64,000 bases of DNA from Opitutia bacterium UBA7350 (GTDB lineage Bacteria; Verrucomicrobiota; Verrucomicrobiia; Opitutales; Coraliomargaritaceae): contig CATINC010000005.1 in assembly GCA_949524905.1 (NCBI GenBank), forward strand, positions 62,001 through 126,000, written 5' to 3'. Below are positions 54,206 to 63,788 of this stretch, piece by piece. Positions within the stretch are counted from its first letter, which is position 1. Each line of letters begins with the position of its first letter. The position numbers and the translations under genes are program-made. A model generated the notes under the pieces. That model had not been told where the DNA came from. It saw only the letters and a list, made by a program, of their open reading frames with translations, and did no database searches.

Positions 54206-54916
54206 TTGGAGCAAATACGAGTGAAGCTTGTTCTCTTTAGTCGAATATGTCTTAGTTTTTCCATGAATAATGCTAGCAGTATGATATTGCTTTTGGGAGT
54301 CTTGGCTGCCGGGAATATAGGTGCTTCAGATTGGCAAGCTTTTAAAATACCGGCTGAAATAGCAGCAAAAAATTTGGGTCTTGAGGTAAATATAATGGAA
54401 AAAGGTCGAAGTATCGCCCTCAAGGAAGGGGATTACTTACCAGATTTTGGGCTTATTAATCAGGCAGGCAAAATGGTTTGCATAGAAGATTTAAGGGGCA
54501 AGCAATGGGTTTTAAACTTCATCTTTACTCGCTGCCAAGTGGCAGAAATGTGTCCAGCTGCTACCAGTCGTATGGCTATGCTGCAGCGTGAAGCGCCTAA
54601 GTTTAAGCTGCCGGATTTACATTTTGTTTCCATTACCTTTGACCCTGGCTACGACAGTCCAGCAGTCCTCCGGCGATACGCTCAAGGATTTGGTATCAAG
54701 GAGCACAACTTCGATTTATTGACCTATCCTAAAGAAGCTTTCATCGACAGCCTTCTATATCTCTTTGGTATATTAACCCGGGAAGAAAATGGCACGATTA
54801 CCCATAACAGCGCAACTTTTCTCATTGATGCGACTGGTCGTGTTGCTCTCAAGCAAAGTGGCGCAGACTGGAGTGCGGAAAAAATTCGCAACGCCGCGGC
54901 AGCCCTTTCGGAGTAA
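54206..54916 (+). CDS. SCO1/SenC-family thioredoxin-fold protein
   Basis: LPDFGLINQAGKMVCIEDLRGKQWVLNFIFTRCQVAEMCPAAT; start ambiguous (TTG 54206 or ATG 54263). Confidence 0.82.
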   Translation: MEQIRVKLVLFSRICLSFSMNNASSMILLLGVLAAGNIGASDWQAFKIPAEIAAKNLGLEVNIMEKGRSIALKEGDYLPDFGLINQAGKMVCIEDLRGKQWVLNFIFTRCQVAEMCPAATSRMAMLQREAPKFKLPDLHFVSITFDPGYDSPAVLRRYAQGFGIKEHNFDLLTYPKEAFIDSLLYLFGILTREENGTITHNSATFLIDATGRVALKQSGADWSAEKIRNAAAALSE

Positions 54917-55078
54917 TAAATTTTCATTGGCTTCTAAACCAACAGGGTAAACGAAAAATTTGTGGTTTCTGCGATCGTTTACAACTGCGGGACGCGATCG
55001 GAGATTTCCGGCTTAATCATTCCGTAAGGAAGGCGATAATGAGTTGTCCTAAAAGAAGGAAGACGACAAAGTGGTTTT

Positions 55079-55771
55079 ATGTTTGAGCCTGATTCAGCCT
55101 ACAATGGAGCGACTGCGCTTGTAGCCGGTCTAGTGACCAGTGTACATTGTGTTGGCATGTGCGGACCTTTATCCTGCGCCTTTATGCCGACAAAAGAAGC
55201 GGGCCCTTCTTCGCAATGGGTGCTCTTGATTTATCATGCATTTAAGCTTTTGAGCTATGCCCTTGTAGGTGCTTTAGCCGGAGCATTTGGAAGCGTGATC
55301 CTTGGAGCTTTAGAGGGCAGTTGGTTAAATTACCTTCCTTGGTTGCTGGTCTTCTTTTTTATAGCAATCGCTTTGCAGCTTGATCGTCATTTTCCAAAAC
55401 CGAGATGGCTAGCGCTCGCCTACGGGCGTGTAAGCGCTCATTTTCGTAGCATGGGTAAACCTCTGGCGGCTGGGCTCATTGGTTTTGCTAGTCCTTTGCT
55501 GCCCTGTGGCCCGCTCTATATGATTTTTGGTTTGGCGCTCTTCACGGGCTCTGCGCTTGAAGGGGCTCAATTTGCACTTTGCTTTGGCTTGGGAACTATT
55601 CCGCTCCTTTGGCTCGTGCAATCCCAATTCATGCGTGTGCGAAATCTTTCTAATCCACGCTATCTACAAATGATACAGCGAATCGCTGCTGGTATCGCTG
55701 CCTTGGTGGTATTGTGGCGTTTGCGTGGCACCCTAGGTATTGAAGCAGCAGTCGATTGGATTTGCCGATAG
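55079..55771 (+). CDS. Sulfite exporter TauE/SafE-like (UreH/CcoH-type) membrane protein
   Basis: GLVTSVHCVGMCGPLSCAF, GFASPLLPCGPLYMIFGLALFTGSALEGAQFALCFGLGTIPLL. Confidence 0.85.
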   Translation: MFEPDSAYNGATALVAGLVTSVHCVGMCGPLSCAFMPTKEAGPSSQWVLLIYHAFKLLSYALVGALAGAFGSVILGALEGSWLNYLPWLLVFFFIAIALQLDRHFPKPRWLALAYGRVSAHFRSMGKPLAAGLIGFASPLLPCGPLYMIFGLALFTGSALEGAQFALCFGLGTIPLLWLVQSQFMRVRNLSNPRYLQMIQRIAAGIAALVVLWRLRGTLGIEAAVDWICR

Positions 55772-55836
55772 GAGACGCGGGGCATGGCCTCTTCTATTGA
55801 AAAGCTATCCGTTGTAAGTGAGCGCTGGCACTGGTA

Positions 55837-56556
55837 TTAATTTTCGTCTGGGGGGCTAGTGGGCTCTTCGTATTCATGTTCCTCTTCTTCCTCTTCCTCT
55901 TCCCACTTCATGGTATCGTCCGTTTCAATTTTTTCATCGGTGTCCTCGTCAACATCAGAAAGTTCTTCCTCAAGTTCTTCATCTTCAGTTTTCTTGGGAG
56001 CGTTTTCGTCGTCTTCGATTTCAAATCCTTCGGGGAGGTATTCAAGAATTGCCGTGATCTCGTTAAAGAAATGGCTGGCACGACCCACCATATAGTCTGC
56101 ATTTTGAGACTCACGTATTTCTTCTTCTAGTTCTTCCACGGTGATGTTCTCTGTAAAGTCGATGAGGTCATTGAGCATTTTGATCCGAAGTCGGGTAATG
56201 TGGTCAATGAAGTCAGCATAAGGACCTTTGTCTTCATCGATAACATCTGGAAGGGCAAAGACTTGATCCTCGCAGTCGAGAATGCTGTCTTGTTGACGTT
56301 CGAGATGGACGGATTTGTCTTTCTCGATTTTACCGATGTTGAAAGTATAGAAAGCCTCTTCCACAAGGTCGGTTTGAAGGCCGTAGTCGCTGAGGGCTTC
56401 CAGCAAATCAACAATGTGCTGGAATTGCCTTGGGTCAATAATGCCGAGTCCATCAAGATCCCAATGAATGGGATCGCTTATTTCGGTTATCCACCAATTC
56501 ATATCCTCGCCAAGGCGGGCTTTGCACCAAGTTAGTTTCGCTGATGATTGTGACAT
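55837..56556 (-). CDS. Hypothetical protein with strongly acidic C-terminal tail
   Basis: 239-aa ORF; C-terminus EDDENAPKKTEDEELEEELSDVDEDTDEKIETDDTMKWEEEEEEEEHEYEE. Confidence 0.75.
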   Translation of the reverse strand: MSQSSAKLTWCKARLGEDMNWWITEISDPIHWDLDGLGIIDPRQFQHIVDLLEALSDYGLQTDLVEEAFYTFNIGKIEKDKSVHLERQQDSILDCEDQVFALPDVIDEDKGPYADFIDHITRLRIKMLNDLIDFTENITVEELEEEIRESQNADYMVGRASHFFNEITAILEYLPEGFEIEDDENAPKKTEDEELEEELSDVDEDTDEKIETDDTMKWEEEEEEEEHEYEEPTSPPDEN

Positions 56557-56766
56557 ATTATTAATTTGAACATCTACAGAGGGGATTGACTCTCTTATTA
56601 CGATAACGTTTCAAATTTGAGCATTTAATTTTTGCCAGTGGCAAGATTTATTTATGATAGAAAATTAATTGAGCCGAAGGTGGGTGGCATTTTTCTTGTT
56701 ATAAGTTAGATTTTCTCTAAGCCTCTACTGTTATTATTTGGGTCCCCGATTCGGGATTCCGCTGTC

Positions 56767-57831
56767 ATGGGTGTACTCTACGAAAATTTTATCCGCTCCA
56801 TTTTCTTTAAAATGAGCCCTGAGGTAGCGCATGAGCGCGGTCGTCAGGCCTTGATGACTCTAAGCCGAGTTTCGCTTGCATGCCGCTTACTTCGAAAGGG
56901 CTTGCTAGTGGAAGAAGATAATCCGGTACAACTCTTTGGCTTAGAATTTAAGAACCGAGTGGGATTAGCGGCGGGAATGGATAAGGATGGTGAATTTCCT
57001 CGGGCGGTAGAGGCGCTGGGCTTTGGGCATAGTGAAGTGGGGACGGTGACCCCGAACGGGCAACCTGGAAATCCCGAGCCGCGACTTTTTCGCTACCCAG
57101 AAGACAAGGGTTTAGTTAACCGCATGGGATTTAACAACAGGGGTGCCATGGCGATGCACGATCGCCTTGCCAAACAGTACCCAAAGGGCAAGCGTGGCAT
57201 GCCTGTTGGGATTAATATTGGAAAAGCCAAGCTTACGCCCTTGGAGCACGCCGTAGAGGATTATTTGACTGGCTTTCGGGTCTTGGCGGATCAAGCCGAT
57301 TATTTCACCGTGAATATAAGTAGTCCTAACACAGAGGGTTTGCGTGAATTGCAGGGAGCTCATTATCTACGGACTTTGTTGGGGGCTCTACAGGAGGAAA
57401 ATACTAAGCTCGCCCGCAAGATGGGTCGCGATCGTCACCCCATGCTATTGAAAATTGCACCCGATTTAAGTTTCCGTGAAATCGATGCGATTTTAGAAGT
57501 GCTCCTCGAACTGGGATATGACGGGGTGATCGCCACTAATACGACCATTACTCGTCCAGCTAATTTTTCAGGGGAGACTGTTGGTGGTTGGAGCGGTGGT
57601 GCTTTTATGCGGGAACGCTCAAATGGAGTTATCAAATACATTCACCGAGCGACCGAAGGGCGTTTGCCGATTGTAGGTGTAGGTGGAGTGGATTCACCCG
57701 AAAGCGCAGGGGAAAAAATGGATGCGGGCGCATCTCTAGTACAGCTTTATACTGGCTGGGTCTACCGCGGCCCTTCGCTGGCATGCGAGATCGCTAAAGC
57801 CCTGAAGGCACACGGAGAAAATTGGGTCTAA
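56767..57831 (+). CDS. pyrD: Dihydroorotate dehydrogenase (quinone), class 2
   Basis: FKNRVGLAAGMDKDGE, EVGTVTPNGQPGNPEPRLFR, NRMGFNNRG, VNISSPNTEGLRELQ. Confidence 0.96.
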   Translation: MGVLYENFIRSIFFKMSPEVAHERGRQALMTLSRVSLACRLLRKGLLVEEDNPVQLFGLEFKNRVGLAAGMDKDGEFPRAVEALGFGHSEVGTVTPNGQPGNPEPRLFRYPEDKGLVNRMGFNNRGAMAMHDRLAKQYPKGKRGMPVGINIGKAKLTPLEHAVEDYLTGFRVLADQADYFTVNISSPNTEGLRELQGAHYLRTLLGALQEENTKLARKMGRDRHPMLLKIAPDLSFREIDAILEVLLELGYDGVIATNTTITRPANFSGETVGGWSGGAFMRERSNGVIKYIHRATEGRLPIVGVGGVDSPESAGEKMDAGASLVQLYTGWVYRGPSLACEIAKALKAHGENWV

Positions 57832-57832
57832 A

Positions 57833-58729
57833 TTAGTTTTGCTTTTGAGCGGCAAGCATTTCCATGCGCCGTGCTCGCACGTCAAAAATTTGGGACTGCT
57901 CCTCGGCATGATAAGAAGAGCGAATCATGGGGCCAGATTCACACACCCCAAACCCAACTGCGAGGGCGTAATCCTTCCAACGCTCAAATTCCTCTGGAGT
58001 TACCCAGCGGTCGACTGCTTGGTGATCTTGTGTTGGTTGAAGGTATTGTCCGATGGTAAGGATGTCTACCCCTACGGCTGCCATGTCCTGGAGCACCTGT
58101 TTGATTTCTTCTTCGGTTTCTCCGATTCCAAGCATGATGCCAGACTTGGTGATAAAACCGCGTGACTTAGCATGTTTCAGTACCCAGAGGGAGCGGTCGT
58201 AGCGTGCAGTTTTACGAATGGGTCGTTGAAGGCGTTCAACGGTCTCAAGATTATGATTAAATATATCCGGGCAGGCATCGAGGACCACATCAAGGTATTC
58301 CTGTTGTCCGCGAAAATCAGCCGTGAGGACTTCAACGGCACACTCTGGTACGCGATGATGAATTGCTCGTATGGTGGCAGCCCAAACAGAGGCACCGCCG
58401 TCTTTAAGATCATCACGCGCGACTGAGGTAACCACCGCGTGTTGCAGTTGCATGGTAGCAATGGATTCTGCTACGCGCGCTGGTTCGCCCAAGTCGAGTT
58501 CGGTGGGGCGTCCTGTCTGGACGGCACAAAAACGACAGGAACGAGTACAGATATTGCCAAGGATCATAACGGTGGCCGTACCTCGTGACCAGCATTCGCC
58601 CATGTTAGGACATTGCGCACTTTTACAAACGGTGTGCAGTTGGTTCTCCTCGACAATTTTATGTGTCGCTTTGTAGGCGGGGCTACTGGGAAGTTTGGCA
58701 CGGAGCCATTCTGGTTTGCGGGTCTTCAT
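57833..58729 (-). CDS. lipA: Lipoyl synthase
   Basis: CKSAQCPNMGECWSRGTATVMILGNICTRSCRFCAV, GIMLGIGETEEEI, PMIRSSYHAEEQ. Confidence 0.97.
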   Translation of the reverse strand: MKTRKPEWLRAKLPSSPAYKATHKIVEENQLHTVCKSAQCPNMGECWSRGTATVMILGNICTRSCRFCAVQTGRPTELDLGEPARVAESIATMQLQHAVVTSVARDDLKDGGASVWAATIRAIHHRVPECAVEVLTADFRGQQEYLDVVLDACPDIFNHNLETVERLQRPIRKTARYDRSLWVLKHAKSRGFITKSGIMLGIGETEEEIKQVLQDMAAVGVDILTIGQYLQPTQDHQAVDRWVTPEEFERWKDYALAVGFGVCESGPMIRSSYHAEEQSQIFDVRARRMEMLAAQKQN

Positions 58730-59370
58730 AAAAGCTCAGCACTATTCCCGATAACACGCTTGAATTCAACTGCTAATCGCTCTTTCAATTTTGCAGCTTC
58801 AGGTAGTTTGGAAAGTTCTCTTTTTAAGGAGGTGACCGTACCGTCGGTGATACCGCAGGGAACGATACCTTCGAAATGGGTGAGGTCCGGATCCAGATTA
58901 AGGGCAAAGCCGTGGTAGGTAACCCATTTTTTGACTGCCACTCCTAGCGCGCAGATTTTTCCTTGCTCGATCCAGATGCCGGTCTTGCCTTCACGACGGT
59001 TTGCCTTGAGGCCATAGTGGGCGAGGGTATTTATAATTACGGTTTCCAGGTCTCGTAGGTAAGCGTGTAAATCGCGGCGGTGCGTGATGGATACGATCGG
59101 GTATCCCACCACTTGTCCCGGGCCGTGGTAAGTGATGTCGCCACCTCGGTTAGAGGGATAAAAGCTAATGCCTCGTTTCTGGAGTTCAGCCTCGTTCCAG
59201 AGAAGGTGTTGCGCCGCGTCCTTTCGCAGACCAGTGGTGAAGACCGGATCATGTTCGGTAAAAATGAGAGCATCTTTAACGCGGTCTTCGATCCGTGCAA
59301 GCAGGCGATTTTTTTGCTGCTTCAGGGCGAGGGCATAAGGGGTGCGTCCCCAGTCGAGGATCTCGATCAT
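58726..59370 (-). CDS. lipB: Octanoyltransferase
   Basis: NRGGDITYHGPGQVVGYPIV, KTGIWIEQGKICALGVAVKKWVTYHGFALN. Confidence 0.96.
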   Translation of the reverse strand: MIEILDWGRTPYALALKQQKNRLLARIEDRVKDALIFTEHDPVFTTGLRKDAAQHLLWNEAELQKRGISFYPSNRGGDITYHGPGQVVGYPIVSITHRRDLHAYLRDLETVIINTLAHYGLKANRREGKTGIWIEQGKICALGVAVKKWVTYHGFALNLDPDLTHFEGIVPCGITDGTVTSLKRELSKLPEAAKLKERLAVEFKRVIGNSAELL

Positions 59371-59379
59371 GACGAATGC

Positions 59380-59940
59380 CTATTTTTTTGGAAGGACCAC
59401 GCGCCGACGAACGACATTTCCTGGGCGAACGGGCGCAGCCAGTGTCGCCTGTGTTTGGAGGATAGCAGGTAAGGGCTTTGCTTGTTTGCCTATCTGGGGC
59501 ATACTTCCAGGTGTACGAGAGACGACGGGTCCGGTGTTCTTGATCGGGAGCGGACGTTCATTGGCGGAGGCCATTGCAAGGCGTTCACTGCGACCGTCTT
59601 TGCTCACGGTGAGAGAGAGGTTTCCGGTATCAAAATCATTCACCACAACACCGTTGGCATTTTCGCCTTCCTTGAGCCAGTAGCCCAAATTTTCCTTTTT
59701 GTTAAATATGCTAAAATGGAATTCGTCGCCTATTTGAATCACGCCTCGAAATTCTAACTGACGTGCGATGGTGCCACTTGGCGCTGGAGCGAGCGGCTTG
59801 GCTGCAACTACACCATGATTGGGGGGCAAAAAGGGGCTTTTTGATTGGAGATTAACCTGTGCCGACAGCGCTCCAGCAGTTGCGAGGAGTAGCATTAAGG
59901 ATCGTTTAGTGTCGGTGCTCGGCATCTGGCGGAGTAACAT
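59380..59940 (-). CDS. Hypothetical exported protein of secretion locus (possibly GspC-like)
   Basis: Signal-like N-terminus (SLMLLLATAGALSAQ); immediately downstream of the secretin gene. Confidence 0.55.
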   Translation of the reverse strand: MLLRQMPSTDTKRSLMLLLATAGALSAQVNLQSKSPFLPPNHGVVAAKPLAPAPSGTIARQLEFRGVIQIGDEFHFSIFNKKENLGYWLKEGENANGVVVNDFDTGNLSLTVSKDGRSERLAMASANERPLPIKNTGPVVSRTPGSMPQIGKQAKPLPAILQTQATLAAPVRPGNVVRRRVVLPKK

Positions 59941-59943
59941 ATT

Positions 59944-62040
59944 TTATTGGTATTGGCGTGTCTTGGGGTTTTTCAGCTTGGGTTTTTTTGGCTTCTCGTC
60001 TTCAAAGCCACTGCCTTCCATATAGGCGTCGCCGGTGGTTCCGGTTTCGAGGTATTCCTTGACGACCTTGCGCTCCTTTAGTCCTTCGATGGCTTTGCGG
60101 CTCATTTCATTGGCTTCGTCTGGGGTTTTTAGAATAGTTGGCCGAATAAAGATGATCAATTCTGTGCGAGTATATTCCACATCTTCATGGCTGAGTAATT
60201 GTTTGAAGACCGGCAGGCGGCCGACGATGGGGAAATAGATATTGGAGACATCCTTTTTATTTTCCTGTAGACCGCCTAGGATAATGACATCACCATCGTT
60301 TACCGTGATGGTGGAGTTGGCTTCGCGTTTACCAATGATGGGGCGAGTCTCTTCGTTGCCCGCAAAATTCTGTACCGTATCCACTGTTTGCTCAATTTGT
60401 AATTGCACCGAACCATCTGCTCCGATCAAGGGGGTGGTGGTGAGCTTGATGCCGACATCACGGTATTCTAACTGCGTCTGGGTGTTGTTACTGCTGTTAT
60501 TAAAGGAAGTGGTACCGGTCTCAAAGGGGCGTGACTGGCTCACATTTATAATGCCCTCTTCATTGTGGCTCACTACGATGGAGGGTGTGGAGAGGACACG
60601 TATGTTGTTATCGCCTTCTGCGAGATCGAGCACGGCGTTAAGATCAAATTTTCCAAAAGTAGAAAGCAATGTTTCAGCTGCACCCGCTGCTGGTGTGGCT
60701 GAGTTGACGACGTTTGAAGCCACACCTGACATAGATCCAGTCAATCGAGTGCTTCCATCGTTAAAGGCGAGTTCAAAGCTCTTGATGCCACTACCTTGGT
60801 TTTCATCGAGGGAGACTTCGGTGATGATGGCTTCAATGCGGACTTGAGGGAGGGGGATATCGATTTTATTAATCAACTCACCGATGGACTTAAGGTCGGA
60901 GTCGGTTCCGTAGGCGACGATGGAATTAGTGCGGGTATCTGCGGAGAGGCCCACGAAATTAGAGAACTGAAGGGCGCTGTTTGCTTCGTTGGAGTTGGGG
61001 GTGATGGCGCGGGCAACTTGAGCCTGTTTGGGCGTATTCTTATTGTTGTTATTATTATTCTGATCACGGTTGCTGTTTTGGTTGCGGGTGACCTTGGCGT
61101 CTTCTTCACGACCTTCTTCCTGCCCAGAAATAATATTTTCAATAATGGGAACGACGTCTTCTGCCTTCGCTTGACGGAGTTGAAAGACTTCGCTCCGGGT
61201 GAGTGGAGCGGCATCGATATCAATACTTTTTACAACTTCTTTTATGGTGGCGAGGTTATCGGGTTGTGTGACCACGATGAGCTGGTTGCTGCGTTCGTCG
61301 GCGGTGATGCTGGTATTGCCGTCGAAGTAACGGGCGAGGGGTCCCTTAGAAAGATTTTCCAGTTGTTGCTGCATGTCCTGTGCTTGGATGTAATCGAGTT
61401 TAATGAATTCAATTTGCTCGCGGTATTTTTGGGGCTGGTCGAGGCTTTGGAGCATCTCTTCTACTCGTTGGAGGTTGAGGAGGGCATCGCTTACGAGGAG
61501 GGCATTGGCTTTTGGAAAGGCCACCAGGTGGGATTGGTTGGAAAGCAAAGGTGCAACAACACCATCGCGACTTTCTTCTGCATCCAAGTGATTCAGGCGA
61601 AAAAATTTGGTGTAGATTTGTTGACTGGGCGGGAGTTCAAGGGTGCTACCTTCCAGCAGAACAGGCGTGTTTTGTTGGACGTTGTTGGCAGGGACTGCCT
61701 TGATAAAACGCCCACCAACATCTGTTAGCATAATACCGTTGAGACTGAGCAGGCTTTCGAGCGCTAGAATGGCCTCTGATTGTGAAATGGAACCACGGGA
61801 GTTAAAGTTTATCTTAGCGGGAGGGATGTCTTGCCGGCGAAGAACGATTTTTCCAGTGAGTTGTTCGTAGAGCTCAATGACTTGAATGGCGGAATCATCG
61901 CTGAGAATCAGCGTGCCGATGGTCGGTTCAGATTCCGAGACGGTTGCTCCTGCATCAGGTGATTGTGCCGCCAGTGGGGTGATCGCACTCAGGCAAATAA
62001 AGAAGAGGCTTATGAGCGGATTTTGAAATGATATTTTCAT
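59944..62040 (-). CDS. gspD: Secretin (GspD-like)
   Basis: Signal peptide; N-domain repeats; VRIEAIITEVSLDENQGSGIKSF, VLSTPSIVVSHNEEG, DVGIKLTTTPLIGADGSVQLQIEQTVDTV, VNDGDVIILGGLQENKK. Confidence 0.93.
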   Translation of the reverse strand: MKISFQNPLISLFFICLSAITPLAAQSPDAGATVSESEPTIGTLILSDDSAIQVIELYEQLTGKIVLRRQDIPPAKINFNSRGSISQSEAILALESLLSLNGIMLTDVGGRFIKAVPANNVQQNTPVLLEGSTLELPPSQQIYTKFFRLNHLDAEESRDGVVAPLLSNQSHLVAFPKANALLVSDALLNLQRVEEMLQSLDQPQKYREQIEFIKLDYIQAQDMQQQLENLSKGPLARYFDGNTSITADERSNQLIVVTQPDNLATIKEVVKSIDIDAAPLTRSEVFQLRQAKAEDVVPIIENIISGQEEGREEDAKVTRNQNSNRDQNNNNNNKNTPKQAQVARAITPNSNEANSALQFSNFVGLSADTRTNSIVAYGTDSDLKSIGELINKIDIPLPQVRIEAIITEVSLDENQGSGIKSFELAFNDGSTRLTGSMSGVASNVVNSATPAAGAAETLLSTFGKFDLNAVLDLAEGDNNIRVLSTPSIVVSHNEEGIINVSQSRPFETGTTSFNNSSNNTQTQLEYRDVGIKLTTTPLIGADGSVQLQIEQTVDTVQNFAGNEETRPIIGKREANSTITVNDGDVIILGGLQENKKDVSNIYFPIVGRLPVFKQLLSHEDVEYTRTELIIFIRPTILKTPDEANEMSRKAIEGLKERKVVKEYLETGTTGDAYMEGSGFEDEKPKKPKLKNPKTRQYQ

Positions 62041-62066
62041 AATGAAGCAGACGCTATGGAGAGAAT

Positions 62067-62624
62067 CTAGATAGAATCTTTAATAAGTTCAAGGGAAGCG
62101 ATTTCAAAGCGGATGTCCAGTTCCTCAGGGTTTCTGCGATTGGATTTAATGTGAACGCTTTGTTGGTTGATGTAGGGGGCTTCGTTGAGGAGGAGATCAT
62201 TAAAAGCAATATACTGGGCAATGGTAGCGCGTTTGAGCTGAACACGGAGGGTGTGCTCATTAAAAATTTCACCTTGGCGCGACTTAACAGGACCCATATC
62301 GGCTCTCGAAGAGAGGCCAGACTGGCGAAGGAGGCTGTCGATTTGCCCAGAGAGCTGAGTCGCGCCAAAAGTTTTTTCTGAGTCAAGTTTTTCCATAACC
62401 TCGCGAGCGCTGCGGGCATAGCTGTCGGCGCGCTCAAGCCAGAGGGATTGCTCTTGGAGGTTGGCAGAGGCAACCCGGCGGTCATCGTTCCAGGTACCGC
62501 TTCGATTGATCCAGCTAGCAGCCCAGATAGCGAGCATGACCAGAATGAAGCAGAGACTCAAAAGTTGCTCACGCACGGTGAGTCGCCGCAGGATGCGCAA
62601 GATAGCTTGGAATCGGAATTGCAT
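62067..62624 (-). CDS. GspM-like type II secretion protein
   Basis: Small bitopic protein (LLSLCFILVMLAIWAASWI), overlapping the GspL-like gene upstream of gspD. Confidence 0.6.
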   Translation of the reverse strand: MQFRFQAILRILRRLTVREQLLSLCFILVMLAIWAASWINRSGTWNDDRRVASANLQEQSLWLERADSYARSAREVMEKLDSEKTFGATQLSGQIDSLLRQSGLSSRADMGPVKSRQGEIFNEHTLRVQLKRATIAQYIAFNDLLLNEAPYINQQSVHIKSNRRNPEELDIRFEIASLELIKDSI

Positions 62625-63748
62625 TAGGAAGGAGATTCAGGCTGAGCTTTGTCAGGTTTTTTAATGGCTGGAGTTTGGGCTTCGCGATGCAGGTAGCTAA
62701 GTTGGAGCGTGAAGGAGGTTTTACCTGAACGGGTAAAGGTTTTGGGTGGGGTCAAAATTTCAAACTGTCCCGAGGCTTTTAGCTTCTCAATGTAATCGTT
62801 CAGGGCATTAACGGTATTGGCTTCGCCTTCAAGGGTGACGCGATTATTTTCCTCGGTGCTAGTTTCGGTGAAATGAATGCTTTGGTAGGGTCGAATGATG
62901 TTGAGGGTTTCCAACATGGCAACGGGACGTAGTTGATTCTCAAAGACGCGTTGTAGTTTTACGCTCAAGGCCTGCTTTTCTTGAATCTGTGCGACGGCAG
63001 CGCTCTGGCTTTCGATTTTGCTTTCACGGTTGTTGAGCCAGAGATTGCAAGTAAGGAGGAGGGCTTCTGTAACAAGGAGGAGGGCTGCAAAACAGGCAGC
63101 GTACTTAAAGCCCTCTAGGAAATATGTGCTGAGTTTGCGCGAGCGTCGCTCGCTATTTTTGAAGGCCATCGGCCGCAGATCTGCAGCCCACAGAGTTTCG
63201 GGATCGAGCGGAGCGGATTGGGCGATGTCCTGATGGGGCGTACGTATTTCAAAATATACATTTTGCTCTTCGTCCGTTTTCGCACTGAGAAGTTCAAATT
63301 TCGCTTGGTCTTCGGGTTTAATACTGGGTTGAGTAATGATTAGCTCAGGAATACCAGGGGGCTCATCGTAGACGACTTCTGCGCAACTTATAGGGCTTTG
63401 AAATATGTGCCTACCCGCCTTCGGATTGATTGCGTGGAAGGCTAAGAAATCTGGAAGGACCCAAGTATAACTTTCAAGATCTTTAAAGCCCGCTTGCTTG
63501 AGACGGTCTTGATGGGCCGCGAAATAAAGCAGACGTTGTTTCTCAAAATCACATAGGTAGCCCCAGTTTAGATGTTCAATCGGAAAGGGGGCAAGGGCTT
63601 CCAGGCTCAACTCAGCAAAGGAGGGAATCTCTTCTGCGCTTAAACCGTCTGGTAATTTAAAACCCTCAATGAAAAAGAGGTGACCGGGCAGGAGGCAAAG
63701 ACTGTTTTCTGCCGTCGGCTGAAGGTTCTCGGTTTCAGGTTTTTCCAT
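62624..63748 (-). CDS. GspL/PilM-N-like type II secretion protein
   Basis: Cytoplasmic N-terminal region, single TM (FAALLLVTEALLLTCNLWL), periplasmic coiled coil; gene context. Confidence 0.6.
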   Translation of the reverse strand: MEKPETENLQPTAENSLCLLPGHLFFIEGFKLPDGLSAEEIPSFAELSLEALAPFPIEHLNWGYLCDFEKQRLLYFAAHQDRLKQAGFKDLESYTWVLPDFLAFHAINPKAGRHIFQSPISCAEVVYDEPPGIPELIITQPSIKPEDQAKFELLSAKTDEEQNVYFEIRTPHQDIAQSAPLDPETLWAADLRPMAFKNSERRSRKLSTYFLEGFKYAACFAALLLVTEALLLTCNLWLNNRESKIESQSAAVAQIQEKQALSVKLQRVFENQLRPVAMLETLNIIRPYQSIHFTETSTEENNRVTLEGEANTVNALNDYIEKLKASGQFEILTPPKTFTRSGKTSFTLQLSYLHREAQTPAIKKPDKAQPESPS

Positions 63749-63788
63749 AATTTTGATCCGGTGGTGGATACGGCTTATGTGTAGTGAT

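Noticed and set aside
55859-56095. Ser-rich (SSSSSSSSHF...) plus-strand ORFs
   Set aside because: Complement of the Glu-rich tail of the minus-strand hypothetical protein; not an independent gene or microsatellite element.
60242-61728. Plus-strand ORFs of 201 and 310 aa opposite gspD
   Set aside because: Antisense to a strong secretin CDS; no domain signal.
63020-63090. Direct repeat aaggaggagggct in the GspL-like gene
   Set aside because: Arises from two leucine-rich stretches (LLLVTEALLLT) in one TM helix.
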